Positions 11,584 through 24,238 of a stretch of 64,000 nucleotides of DNA are shown here, one piece after another. A program made the position numbers and the translations under genes. The stretch covers positions 1,645,668 through 1,709,667 of the forward strand of contig OZ017768.1 of assembly GCA_963969345.1 (NCBI GenBank). Reading direction: 5' to 3'. The notes under the pieces are model-generated. The model had not been told where the DNA came from. It did not search any database and saw only the letters and a list, made by a program, of their open reading frames with translations. This stretch comes from Turbatrix aceti. Its lineage: Eukaryota; Nematoda; Chromadorea; Rhabditida; Panagrolaimidae. The stretch's first letter is position 1, and the number at the start of each line of letters is the position of its first letter.

Positions 11584-12592
11584 TTATCGTAAATTTTTGT
11601 AAAAAAATACGACAACACATGCACCCATGGTAAACGATGCTACAAGTTGTTGTGTGATGGTTGGGCGATATGACTGCGGAATGAATTGCCCGAGAAAACC
11701 GTCATTGGGTATCGCCGAACTGGATGCCGTAGCCGTTGATGCTGCTAACTTCTGGACAATCACCGGATCGTAGTACGTCGGCGTAAAGACGACAACCGCG
11801 CATGCCAATACAAGCATGAAGATGAACGAATTGAGAAGGCGGTTGTCGTCTGGTAGAGCTTCTCCGGGTCCTCGATGCCGTTGTCCGACAACTGATGCCG
11901 AGGCTGAGAGAGCTCCTGTGGGGGCGGCAAAACTGGTGAAGGAAGGGGACGAAGCGTTGCTGTTTCCCCTTACAACAGCGAGTTGAACTTCTTTGGCACC
12001 GATTAGTTCGCGTGGGGTTTCCCGGAAGACTTCTACCCTCAGGTAGTCGGTAAGACCTATTTCATGGGGGTTGACTGAGAGATGGCGGACGATACTGGAA
12101 ATTATAATGTATTTTTAAATGTGCATTCTTTAACACTTAAAATATACTCTATGTAAATACATATATCTATATAATATTATATAACATACTTATTAACTTA
12201 TTAAAATATTTAACACGTTGCATACCTTTTAAAATACACTTAATAGATCAAAAAATTTTAAATATGTCGAAAGCATATACTTAACTAAAAAACATACTTA
12301 ATAGTATGTAAATACATATTATATAAACAAAACCTACAGGTCAACATAGTGGTGACGATTGATCGTACCCCGTATCACTGGAAGCTTGTACTTGTTTGGC
12401 GACGTTCCTAATACTGAAATACAACTGTCCAGCCAGGTAGCCGTTAATATAAAATCCCAAACCTCTAAACTGAACATTGAATTCATAAGGATTGTACAGC
12501 GTTAGCGTCTGCTTATGTTGTCCCACATCATCGAGAGGGAACTGCAGCGAAGTCGGTGTCACGAAAACGGGAAGGTGTTGTCCTTGGGCCAT
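11584..12592 (-). CDS. MSP-domain membrane protein, MOSPD1/3-like
   Basis: Exons 12592-12463, 12413-12338 and 12094-11584 give 238 aa. Residues ~8-110 are a major sperm protein (MSP) domain: LPVFVTPTSLQF, HKQTLTLYNPYEF, then LGTSPNKYKL and VDLIVRH after the splice junctions. The C-terminal half has two hydrophobic segments (FIFMLVLACAVVVF and a final one ending in the lysine tail FFYKNLR), as in MOSPD1/MOSPD3, which sit in the ER membrane and bind FFAT-type motifs at contact sites. The start at 12592 leaves only seven residues before the domain. A likely 5' UTR intron runs 12840 to 12647. Exact assignment to MOSPD1 or MOSPD3 cannot be made. Confidence 0.88.
12098..12335. repeat. AT-rich degenerate repeat in the MSP-gene intron
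   Basis: The second coding intron consists largely of irregular copies of TATGTAAATACATA-like and CATACTTAATA-like words with TTAAAATA spacers. It looks like an expanded simple repeat with no coding content. Confidence 0.5.
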
Positions 12593-12646
12593 CGATTTGC
12601 TGAGATCGATGTTGTGTAACAGCTTCGAATGACACCCGGACCCAAG

Positions 12647-12840
12647 CTAAAATAATATATTATGATCGTTTGTTAAACGGATAAAACTTTCACGCACACA
12701 TTTTAAAATAATAAAAATCAATTTTACATTTATGAGTATAATTTTAAGCGTAAAGGTGAGAGACATTACACCACATGACAAAACGAGACAGACATTTATG
12801 TATGTATGGGGCCAAGGAGGGGGACATAACTGATACTCAC
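12647..12840 (-). other. Probable 5' UTR intron of the MSP-domain gene
   Basis: On the minus strand a GTGAGTATCA donor at 12840 and a TTATTTTAG acceptor at 12647 frame 194 bases just upstream of the ATG at 12592. The acceptor alone could instead be a trans-splice site. Confidence 0.45.
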
Positions 12841-15800
12841 TCGATCGGTTAGTGTTCAACTGGTTTATTTATTTCGCTTGGGGCTGCCTGGGTTGTAGAC
12901 GTGTCGTAAGTATATTTATATGACCAGTATTACCACGTGTTATGATGCTTGATAGGACAGTAGTATACGTGACTCTTAGATAACCTATGACAAGTTAACT
13001 GACAGTGTGAACTTGATCTTTGTTCGGTGACGGTCCACGATCGTATAATGAATAGCAGTTGATTTTATGGCTGTCGATCGGATGAATCGATCAAATTAAA
13101 TATCCAAAGCAACTATTAGCAACGTTGGCAGAAATTTAAAAAAAACGGTGAAAGCAGTGGAACACCAGGTAGATTATTCACCTATCTACCAGGGTAAGCA
13201 TGGTACGACTGAAAAGGTAAACAAAACACAGGTTATCAACAACAAAACAATACAAGCATCGGGTGGAGGCGAAGGTGAAAGAAAAACCACCCACAAATCG
13301 ATGACGATCATCATCACCGTCATCAACAACAATACAAAACAGCGTAAAAATCAGGAAAAACTAGAAGACAAGATGGATGCATTAAGGAGAGCAGAAAAAA
13401 AAAGAAAACAACACGCGAAGAAGCGGTAACAACATCCGGTTTGACAAAAACCATATGTGTCTGCCGCCCCGGCCCAACCATTTTCCATCCATCACAATCG
13501 TTTGGTTTAGCTGGGAAAAAGAACAACAATGTGAAACATAAGCGCGTGACAGCCACCCGAATAAGCGTGCGTCCGTCGGGTGTTCAACTTCCGGGGGTGG
13601 GTAAGTTGGAGTGAATTTTGACACAGACTCTCAGCGACCGGCCAGGGGAGGGGAGCGCATGGAAAACGGACGGACACTCATGCGACCGACTTGCGACCGA
13701 CGCAAGCATAAAATAAGCACAGGGTCCCCCCTGTGGAATTCTACACAAAAACCGATTCAAAAATACATAATAGATTAAAAAAATTCATTTTTTACCAAAT
13801 TGTGCAAAAAAAAACATAATTCAATTTTTAGTATTTTTTTAAGATAATTATCAAACATTCACTTATTTTTTGCTCTAATGTTATAGCAAAACGAGATTGA
13901 AAAAGTGACTACATATTTTTTATAAAAATAATGACAGAAAAAAAACTTTGAATGTTCCTTTTTTTTTTCTGCCAAAAAAAATAATGACAAAAAAAAAACT
14001 TTGAAAATAATGACAGAAAAAACTTTGAAAGATTTGAATGTTCCTTCGCTGTTTTTTGTAATTAACAATGGAATTGTTTATCCAATTTTTTTTATTTCTG
14101 CTTTAGTCACGTTTCAAAAATTGTTGCCACAACTTTAAAATGGATCACACATATTTTTGCCTTGATGGAAGAAGATCTACAGGGTCCCCCCTGTGGATCA
14201 TTCTATAATTTTTTGTGTCCAATATCGCCCCATAACATTGCGATACGCACACCCGCTTGTGCGCGCGCACGCACCCCCCTGTCTCCCCTCCCTTAGCCGG
14301 CCGCTGAGAGTCTGTGTCAAAATTCACTCCAACTTGCACCGTCCTCTTCAACTTCAACCGACTTTGTTTCTCTCTTTCTCTTTTTCCAGTCTTTTGCTTG
14401 AACAACGACGGCAGAACTGGCGGCTGTGCAGGAGAGGCGCATGTTGCGAAGGGGGGTTATTTGCGGGATGGGGTGATTGTGGATTCATTTGACCCAGACA
14501 AGATTTGATAATTTTGTTATCCCAAAGCTACCATATCTCACAATTCGATTGAAAACACAACATGATTCAAAAATGCATACAAATATTAAAAATATGTACG
14601 CTTTTTTAAAAATTGGTCATCTCGGCACGAAAATAAAAAAAAGCGCGTAAAAAACATGATCAAACCCAGTTTGACACCTTTGACGGCGCTTTTGTGGCCT
14701 TTTTTGTTTCTAATCGTTTACACGTGCCTTTTTTATTTATTGAGTATTTTTCACGTTTCCTTTTTTTTAAATGAATCACTTTTTTTATGTCTATGAATCA
14801 AGACAACTCAAACATCACAAAGATGTTTTTTTGCTCGCTTTCATCTTTCATTCACGCAACTGACGTACGAGACAGTGTTCTTACTTATATATCTCACTTG
14901 AAACAGACAAATAAATATTTATTTATTCCATGAACTTTTGTTTACTATTTTTTTAGGATTTGAACGATCACATTTGACATGTGGTTTTGTATTTTTGCTT
15001 CTGTTGCACTTTTTTGCTCTTGAGTTTTTGCTTTAGCTTTTGTTTGAATGCTACTTGGATTGCAGTGTGAGGAAGATGGACAACGAATGGAATTTCTTTT
15101 TGAACACGAAAAAATTTCTGTGGGAAAAAACCTGGCGATGATTTTTTTCATTTTCAATTCAAATTATGATTAGTTTTGTGGTAAAAACTAACTCTAAGGA
15201 CACAATTTTTTGCATGAAAAATGCCGATGACGAGGTGTTGAGATTAACACGAGCAAGAATAACAATAAATAAATACATACAAACTCCATAAATTATCCGA
15301 AACCCGTTCTAAATAAAATAATTTCCCCGAAACAATTCAATAAAAAATAGAGTAAAAAAATGGATCGTACAACACAATGCACTCTCCTTTCCTTTTTTAC
15401 GACATCGATAGTTTTTGCTCCAGGCAGCAGCCGTATACGACAAGTAGTCGTAGTACAATGAATGCAGCTTTGGTGTATCCCCTCACGTTGACATTCACGT
15501 TGGCGGTCTGACATGACACGAAATAAAAATGTGATTGAGGTGCATTAACCACGACCATGGTGCACAGCCACGCACAAGGATAGTTTTTGGTGAACTGCTT
15601 TTGCCTTCCGGCGGACAAAAGAACAGAACTTTCTGGTGTCTGGAAGACTGTTGGCTTCTGTTATCCACTGAACTGATCCGGGCCATATTGAGATAGCCAA
15701 CTGGTACTGCTGTGGCGGTAGAATAAATATTTGATCACCTGCACCGTACCTGTCAACGCTGGGATAACAAAATAGGTGGCAGAATTTTTTTCATTGAAGA

Positions 15801-18800
15801 AATTTTTTACGTCATTTATTTTACTGTTTTGGACAGTTTGGTAGGTATTATACTAATCTGTCTGACACTTTTATACTACTAAATATTTTTTATTTCTACC
15901 GGTGAACAATCACGGCTGCCTGAGTTGAGTCATCGCCGACACGACCTTACCTTCCCTCTTTTTTTTCTGGACACCGGTGCTGCTTGTTAGCTGCTTGCAA
16001 AATCGTAGGAACAAAAAAAGACGACCCGAATTGTGTTTATACATTTTTTTATTTCTCACGGTACAACCATCATTATTGGATCGTCGTTCGTCTTCGTATT
16101 CCATTTTTTGGGGCTGTTAGTGGTATCGATTATTTGTTAGCAGTTTCATCAAGCTGAGGAACAACAGCTTGTTGGGAAGGAAGAACACAGAAATCAGAAT
16201 ACACTGGTGCACGTATCGTCGGCTGTGATTTCTTTATTTATTGGTTGAACGGTTTTGAAAGTCTGAAAGTCACCACGTGGCTGTGGAGTTTTCTGGATTT
16301 TTTTGGCACACAACTTCTTTTTATATTAATTACTGTTAAAACATCATGGAAACGATGGCACTAGGTTAGTTTACGTCTCTTTTATGTTTACGTATTTTTT
16401 TTTGTTTAAAAAAATGATTCATCGACAACAATAATTTTTTTTATTTCCCCGATCACGCTTTTTGTGGTGTTTTGATTTGATTTGTTTTGCTGTGTTTTTT
16501 TTTGAAAACCGGAAGCGCGTGCTTATTTCTTTCAAAAAAATACCTACGCGTAATCGCAAATTATGATTTATTTCTTTGCAGTCATTTTTTAAATAAAGGC
16601 GGGGGTTGCTTTTGATTTTAAGTGATGTGCATGGCTTTTTTTTTGTCAAAAAATGAGTCTAGAATGGGGATGAAAAATGGGTCTATCAATAAGTGCTGGA
16701 TGCTGAATTTCTTAAAACTCCAATTTATTGAATCTAAATATTACAAAAAAAAATTGTTCATCGCAAAAACAAAATTTACGGTATAAAAATTTCTATTACA
16801 GTACGCTGTTATTTGGGTTCATTTTACCGTACACTGTGTTCCTAACATAAGGCGTGCCTCGGAACCCGGATTGAATTTTTTATTCTTAAATCTGTCAAAA
16901 TCGCAATGTTTTTACGGCTGCGCAATGCTTTATTTTTTTTGTGATAAGCGATTAATCTAAATGCAATCGAAAAACATTTTGAATTTTTTTTCTCGTTACA
17001 CCGAATTCCAAACAGGAAATTCTAAAATCTCCTCAAAATTGTTATATAAATATTTTTGTACTTTAGTTTTTATTATTTTGCTACTATCGTAACCATTTTT
17101 TACCCTGATAAGAAAAATACCTCTGCACGAAGAATTTTACATTTTCATCAGCTGATAAGCAATAACAAATTTTTCTGAGGTGTAGTGGTCTAAAAAGACG
17201 CCCTCTCACCCCCTACCCAATCTTGTACGCTCTTTCTTTCTTGCACGTGAATAATCAATTCTGTCAACCAATAAATACAATCATCCATCTTTCATTCTAT
17301 TCTTCTTTTTCTTACGTTTTCCAGATTTTTTTTATGACCTCAAATTTTTTTGAATACGTCATTTATTGCGACGATAAAATATGTAGAATCTTTCCTTGTT
17401 TGCTTTGAATAGCCGTAAGAAAACGAGCGGTTCTATTGATTGAATTAGTTGCGCTGAGGTTCATTTTTGAACGAAAGAAGGAAGGTTCTCTTTGTTTCGC
17501 GTAAAGCTTGCATGTTCCTTGTCCTTTTTTTCTGATAAATCAGTGGTCGGTTGTTGGTTCAATTGATCGTTTTACGAAGTGATTAGTAAATCAAGATGGG
17601 ACACAAAAGTTGATAAATGACTTCCTGATTTGTATTTGATCTTCTTTCTACATAACGGAATTTAGCGCAGACCCAAAACCATTTTTTTCCATTTTTGCGG
17701 ATAAATTTTTATTAAATAATAAATAGTGTTAAATTTTTTTTTGTTCATTTGACAAAAAAAATATTTTCTACGATTGTAAAAATTTTTTTTTACAAAATCA
17801 AATGTTTGAACGAAGCAAAAAAATTTATCGTTTTTTTTTGCGCGCAGAATATTTTTTCTTGTTCTGTCTAAAACAAAAGCATTGTTCGTTGCTTTGACGT
17901 GGCTTGTATCTATCATCGGTTGTGTGTGAGTCATCATCGACAGGGGTTTCGATGTAAGCGACCACAGAGGACCGACCAAGCGCATAAAGATCAATCACAA
18001 TGCTACTCTACCGTTAGTCATTGTTTTTTTTTGGCTGACGACGTTTTTTTACGCCGCTGTAATTTTTTTGTGGTGGCAAATTGAAATTTCAATTAATGGC
18101 GTCAGGTTTTGTTCTTTTTTGCATTTTGCAACCTGTTTTCCATTTATCATTTTTCTTTGCAGTTGCACAACATGCTTTCAAAATTATTTTCGTTCCGCTA
18201 AAAATACCAAAAAACCATATTTCAATTTTTTCTACTTTAAAAACGTTTTCGTCAGACAGATGTTTTTTAATTCTCTGCTAATGTTACCAGATGCTTTTTA
18301 TTTTAGTTAAAAGCTGTGCAAAGTTTTTCACCTTCATAATTTTTATTTTTTGCGCATCTGTGTTTTATTGAGCGTTTTAGCAGAAATTTTTGCGTTATAA
18401 TTTTTTATCGCTTATTTTTAGTGTTCTTTATTATCAGTTTTAAAGACACCACCCAAAATTTTATTTTCGCCAAAACAAAATTTTTTCCGTGTATTTCCAT
18501 TTTCATAGTAAATATCAGCTTATGTTAGAGTTGAGATTTTCAAGAATTGAAAGTTACGTGAATCTAAGTTTTTATCCAAAAGTTAAATAAAGAAAAGTTT
18601 AAAGAACAAATTTTTTTCTTTCTTCCAAAAATAGCATTTCTACCCGATTTTTGGTCGATTTAGTCAAAAAAAGTTTTACACATAACTTTTTTAAAATGTC
18701 TAAATATCTGTCTGGAAACCCTTTTTTAAAAGTCAACAACGTTTCTATTGCTGCTTTGAGCTTCCAACAATGCCCTTATTTTTTTTATCACATTTCTATG

Positions 18801-19719
18801 TGTACTATAACGGAAACAACACTACGCAGGGTGTGGTGTTCAAAATAACACAAGACCGATCGTCCGGAAGGGTCCCTGCTCCTTTTTCTCATTCTTTGAC
18901 GATAAAAAGGTCGAAACGTGCTAAATAAACTTTTTTGTTGTCCGTGTAGACATTTATGTATTTTAAATAAATACATACCCACGATTGTTTGATTATAGAG
19001 TTTTTTGATTCGGCTAAACTTTTAACGGAAATCACACACATTTAGTAGTGGTATAAATATGTTGTCTGGTGCTGGCGTGACAGTTATGTACATACAATGT
19101 TGATGTGGTCTTTGTTTGGCGTTTGTTGGTTTTTTTCGGAAGTTAGGGGAGGGGAGTTATGCAAATGAGGTTCCTGTAAATACGTATGACTGACTGGGAC
19201 TATGGTTTTATTATTTAAGGCGAGGTGTGATTCACTTTTTATAGGGAAAACTGATCGCGTGGTTCCGTGGATTTTCGGTGCGTGAGAACGCTAACAGTCG
19301 TTTTTTCTCGAATGAACACGAATATTTTTGTATTTAGTTTTGTTAGAAAAATCTTTTCCGTATGCAAACAAACATCGACATTTTTTATTATTTTTGAAAA
19401 ATTTTGTGCACTCGTGTAGAAAATTGGATATTTTCCATTTTTTTTGTCAAAAAAATGGATTTTGGCTCCGATACCGTACTTTTATCCTAATTTTTGTTCA
19501 TTTTACCTGCTCGATTTTTTTTGTTTGTTTGCGAACAAAAACGAGTAAACTGATTTAAAAAATGTTTGCATACGAACACAAACAAGAAATTCCTAAATGT
19601 TTATTGTAATTTTAAAAAATAAAAATTTTTTTCTTGTTTTAAAAAAAAATTCACAGTCAAAACGCCGTTTTTTTTTACCAAAAATGCATTCCAAAATAAA
19701 ATTCCACAATTTTTTCCAG
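12841..19719. other. Gene-free AT-rich spacer, possibly holding noncoding 5' exons
   Basis: Nearly 6.9 kb without a protein I can support. The longest plus-strand frame (13148-13429, Lys/Gln-rich) starts at GTG and has no splice partner that I trust. The region holds an inverted-repeat element (separate entry) and long A and T runs. The DENN gene begins immediately after a splice acceptor at 19719, so one or more noncoding or short coding exons may lie here. Confidence 0.5.
13603..14335. mobile_element. Non-autonomous inverted-repeat (MITE-like) element
   Basis: The left end (13603-13643) and right end (about 14295-14335) are inverted copies; an uninterrupted 33-base match begins AAGTTGGAGTGAATTTTGAC on the left. 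Similarity continues inward through a G-rich (left) and C-rich (right) stretch. A short near-palindrome, CAGGGTCCCCCCTGTGG, occurs in both halves (about 13720 and 14180). No transposase frame is present. I could not define a target-site duplication, so the class is unknown. Confidence 0.7.
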
Positions 19720-22700
19720 ATGCCACCCATGAATGAAACCCAGTCTCTAGAATCGGATCTATCATTTCGATCTGATTTCTCGACGACTCTCACCGGCACA
19801 ACCCTCTCCCTCTCATCCTACCGTACCTCCAACGCCGACGACGACCCCGACGTCGACGACGCAGATTCACTTTACGACTCCGCATCTCCGTCGACGTCGT
19901 CTCTGTCCTTTGAGATCACCCACACTTCGTTTCCCTCTTCAAAGCCGAAGAAACTCATTCGAAACCGACAACAAGTCAGTGCTATCGGTCGACCAAGTTT
20001 TGTCAAGTTCAGGAAATCACCTGAAAGCGAGAATCAGAGCTTGTCACCGCCATCGTACCCACCACCCCCACCCCCACCCCCGCCTCCGGCTTACATCGAG
20101 TCGACAAAATTTGAAGAAAGCAATCCTCGACCGGGGTATCGGGTTGTCAGGCGACATACATCGATCATGAAAAAGTCGGCTACTGCGATATCTTCTTTTG
20201 CAGCGATGAAGGATGACGATTCACCGATTATTACACAGATTCTTGTTGTTTCGCTTAAACCGATGTAAGTATGGAATTTTTTAGTTGATTTTTTGCATAA
20301 CCATTTTTTTTAATTTATGAAAAAGATAAAAAAATTTATAAATAAAATTCATAAAATAATAATTTTATTTACCTAATTAAAAAATAAATTTTTTTTACTA
20401 ATTTTTTTAATCAATGTTTTTTTTTCCTTGTTACGCGTTGTTTTTTTAGAGACGAAGCAACACCAAGAGAACAATCAGTTCTCAATGGCCGCAATGCCGA
20501 CGTTGTACCGTACATCAAATTTTCAGACCCAAAAGTTGGTATGTCATTTTTTGTGCTTTACATAACCGCCAATAGGAATGTTATGTATTTTTCAATTTTT
20601 CGTTTCAGAACCATCATCAAAAGGTTTCTTTCCTCCTTTCTTTTACCCAGATTTTACCCGCGGGGCCTATCAACACATCGAGGAGGAAAGCATCTATACC
20701 GTTATTTTGACTGATGACCACTCCAATAGGTCGTATGCCTACTGTTACAAATTTCGGGAGGAGGACGCTCATAATGACAGTACCTTCAATGCTTCCAAGC
20801 CGTCCACTTCTGCGGGGTACAATCGATGTGGGTTTTTTTTTAGATTTTTTAAAAAAATATTTGGAAAAAAAATATTTCAAATTCAGAAAAAAAATTCTAA
20901 TGAAAAAAATCTTAAAAAATTGTGAAAAAAAATTGGTCAAACACTAAAAAAATTCATAAAAACATATTTTATTCGAAAAAAATTTCGATTTAAAAAAAAC
21001 AAAATTTTTAATTAAAATAAAATCATAAAAAACATTTTTATAACTGAGTAATAGAACTGAGTAATGGTGAAATAAATAAATAAATAAAATAACAAAAACA
21101 TTTCAGTCAGTTACTCCGTCCTGGTGCTTGTATCCTCCTTCCTAGCCGAGCGATTTGTCAAAGGCCTGGCTGCAGATCTCGTCATGAACATCAGAAGGCG
21201 GCCAGATGATTTGCAGAAAATTTGTCGAGAACTTCTCTCCCTAACCTTGACCAATCGAGGTTCGTTTAATTTTTTAACAAAAATGTTTTCAACAAAAAAT
21301 TAAATTTTGCAGCCGACATGCCAAAACGTTTTGTCCTGGCCAGCAACCCGGCAAACGACTGGAATCGAACGTCGATCGCCCAAACCATGTCATCCATCGG
21401 CCTTGAAAACTGTCTCTACGTCTTTTTTTGTCTACTCGCAGAAAAAAGAGTCATCGTCTCCGGCTCCCGGATCGAAGACGTCACCGAGGCAGTCCACATG
21501 TTCATACGCCTTCTACAGCCCATAGAATGGCCCTACGGCCTGATCTCGATCATTCCGGATGCCCACGCCGAGCTCTGCTACAACCCGACACCCTACATCT
21601 ACGGCGTCATGCGGTACAACCTCAACTCACTCAAGGATCTCATTGTACCCCTTCCGGGTGGCGAAATGGACGAGTATACGATTATCGACGTCGAGAGAGG
21701 CGTCATCCTGCCTGCAGACGTCATGAAGGACATGAGAAACGTCGATTCAAGGCTCAAGGAACTCATTCGTGTCGGGAAACGAATGGGTTTTTCGAGAGTG
21801 ATGATCGAGGATCTGCACGATTCTTTGTTACCGTATTTTGAGTCTTCGTCCTCAGCAGCGTCGATTGCGGCCAAGAAACTGGGTACTGACAGGCTGAATT
21901 CTACAACGATTTCTGAAAGGATAAATACGTCAACTGGAAGCAATGGAAAGAAAGTCGAGAAAAACAGTGCGAAAATTGAACAGGTTTGTAAACATGTTTT
22001 TGAAAACTTGGAACTAGAATTTTTGAGTTTGGATAGCGGTAAAAATTTTTGATTGGAAAATTTTTTATCATTATACATTTTTCCGCAAAAAAAATACTTA
22101 CCCTTTTTATAGTCAAAATAGTTATTTTTGTCTATTTTGCTCGTTAAAGATTTTTTAATGATCCCTGCAAAGAGGCATTCTTGACCCAAGAGAGAATCAC
22201 GTGACTTTTATCCAAAATTAGGATTTTCACTGTTATTTCGACAAAATGCCACAATTTTTTAAATTTAATCGATCAAAAAATAAATATTTATTTATTATGA
22301 TAAAAAACTCGTTTTTTGTTCAATTCCCGATCAAAGATGAAGGAACAATATTTTTTGTTCGAGAACGAGCACGGGCATTTTGACAATTTTGTTTGAGAAA
22401 TTGAAATAAGTTTAACGTTTGCCGGAAAATTTTTGTTCTATTTTTGAAAACCCATGTTTTTTATTCGTCACGAGATTTTATTTTGTTTTCCTAATTAATG
22501 TCATTTTCCGTAATCGGTAATTATAATACTGCGCAGGCTATGATATCTCCCTAAGGGAGTGCAAAAGCTCACCTGTTCACCGTAAACAAATATTATTAGT
22601 GAAAAAGGCGGGGTCTGACCACTGGTAACAGGTTTATAAAGCCTCGGTTAGCCGGAAGTTTCTTTAGAGGCGTGGAGGTATCGGAAATAAATTCGGTTTA

Positions 22701-23192
22701 TTTCGATTGCCTTTTCGCCTTCAAATATTTATCAAATATCACTGAAAAACCTGTTTTTGGGGCCGATATGCATTTTTACAAAAAAAAGTTTTTTTATTAA
22801 AAGTGCGTTTTTTTCAGAAAATCATGACATGGTACGCGAAACTCTTCTCGCACTACAAAAACTTTGGCAACCCTTTGAATTCATCATCCAGTGCAGGAGG
22901 CGCCATGGCAGGGTACAAGCCGGGAAAGGCGATTGCCAACGATCACTCTGTCTACAGTACCTCAAAGTTTTTGACATGGTTTTCCGAGACGACAATTTTT
23001 GACAACTTTATCAATTCTATGGTAATTTTTTTTTCGGCATAAAAATGCATGTTTGTTGATTTTTAGGCCGAAACACGTCAAAGCCATCAGAATCCCTCAT
23101 TGGCGAGGTTTTGGCGCATCTTTGAAAAACACGCTCCGGCGATGCGTCGAAACAAGGCTCGAAAATTTGTCATGCGTGTTTTTCACCGTTGA
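19720..23192 (+). CDS. DENN-domain protein (DENND1/2-like Rab exchange factor)
   Basis: Exons 19720-20264, 20450-20538, 20609-20827, 21107-21259, 21313-21983, 22818-23021 and 23067-23192 give 668 aa. DENN proteins are guanine nucleotide exchange factors for Rab GTPases in membrane traffic. The first ~180 residues are Ser/Asp-rich and contain a run of ten prolines, a likely SH3 ligand. The upstream DENN part includes FFPPFFYPDF and YTVILTDDHSNRSYAYCY; the cDENN core has LYVFFCLLAEKRVIVSGSRI, WPYGLISIIP, CYNPTPYIYGVM and YTIIDVERGVI; a dDENN-like tail has KFLTWFSETTIFDNFI. The layout is closest to DENND2 or DENND1, but I cannot decide which. The ATG directly follows a TTTTTCCAG acceptor, so an extra upstream coding exon is possible. 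Exon 4 has two in-register TCAG acceptors (21106/21110), making its start slightly uncertain. Confidence 0.85.
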
Positions 23193-24238
23193 AACCATCC
23201 CCGCCCAGAAATTCACATTTTTGCTTTAGGGAAACACTTTTTTTCCCAAAACCTGCCCAGTTTGATCACAATCCCAATTTTTAATTGAAGTCCAAACTAA
23301 CCTAAGAATTAGCTGTATTATACTTCCCAGAACTGTCTTGTACATAATCAGCGTTGCTATATATTTTTTGTATGTCATGAAATGGAACTCTGTAGAGTCT
23401 GATTTTGTTTTCCAGATTAATAATTGTCACATTTATACTTACATGGAGAATTCTGTTGGTTGTTGTTTTTTTGTATTCATTCACTCCTTTGATGGTGGAA
23501 ATTTTGAGATGCGAGGTGTACACGTGTTTGAAAAATGCTCTGATCATGCACAATAAATTAAATGCAAACAAATGTTTTGTTTTTTTTTTAATTGGGTTAA
23601 CTCGACTGGAAAACTCTCAGTTTTGAATTGGATTAGGAAGTACCCCTACAAGCACATTCCAATCACGTCATTGTGTAAAGAAAAGCTGTTCAGTGATAAA
23701 AATAAAGGTTGAGATAATATTGAACAAAAAGTGCCAGAAAATGATCCATTATTTAAAAAAGTTGGCTTTTAACATTATATACATACATATCTTTTTGTGT
23801 AAGTAGTCCTCTTGCGCGCGCGAAATAGATATCTTTCTATCGCCGTCTGTCGCACTCCAGGACGTATACCAAAACAATACTTCACTGTTACTTTTTTGAC
23901 TTTGAAAAACTGAATTCTCTTATAACTGAACCAAATTTTTTGAAAGGTGCTCGCTGGAGCGCCGTATATTATAACAGATTGTACATCATTTTTTTTCAAA
24001 TTCTCAATGCACGCTGAATGAAAAATCTATATGTATAATGTATTTTTGTTCAAAAAAACTGATAACATAAATTTTCGTTGTTTTTTAAGTTAAGTTTTTA
24101 AGTTCATCGGTAAAAATTTTAACCGATGAAATCACACGAAACATTGAATTCGTGCGCAGTTGTGTTACCACTTTTTTAATGGTTTTTTCTTGCTCGCTGC
24201 ATTTTTCCGACATGAAAAACAAACTTTATTACAAAACA
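23193..24238. other. Intergenic between DENN gene and minus-strand gene
   Basis: About 1 kb of AT-rich sequence between convergent genes. It contains one copy of a dispersed repeat with a stem-loop (23932-23975, separate entry). No gene is supported. Confidence 0.5.
23932..23975 (+). repeat. Dispersed repeat, copy 1, with GGTGCTC stem-loop
   Basis: TATAACTGAACCAAATTTTT is followed by GAAAGGTGCTCGCTGGAGCG. The second copy is at 37664-37710. In both copies GGTGCTC can pair across a GCTG loop with GAGC[G/A]CC; the single difference keeps a G-U pair. Confidence 0.65.

Noticed and set aside
13148..13429. 93-codon Lys/Gln-rich open frame
   Set aside because: Starts at GTG, low complexity, no splice partners or recognisable motif; likely chance in A-rich DNA.
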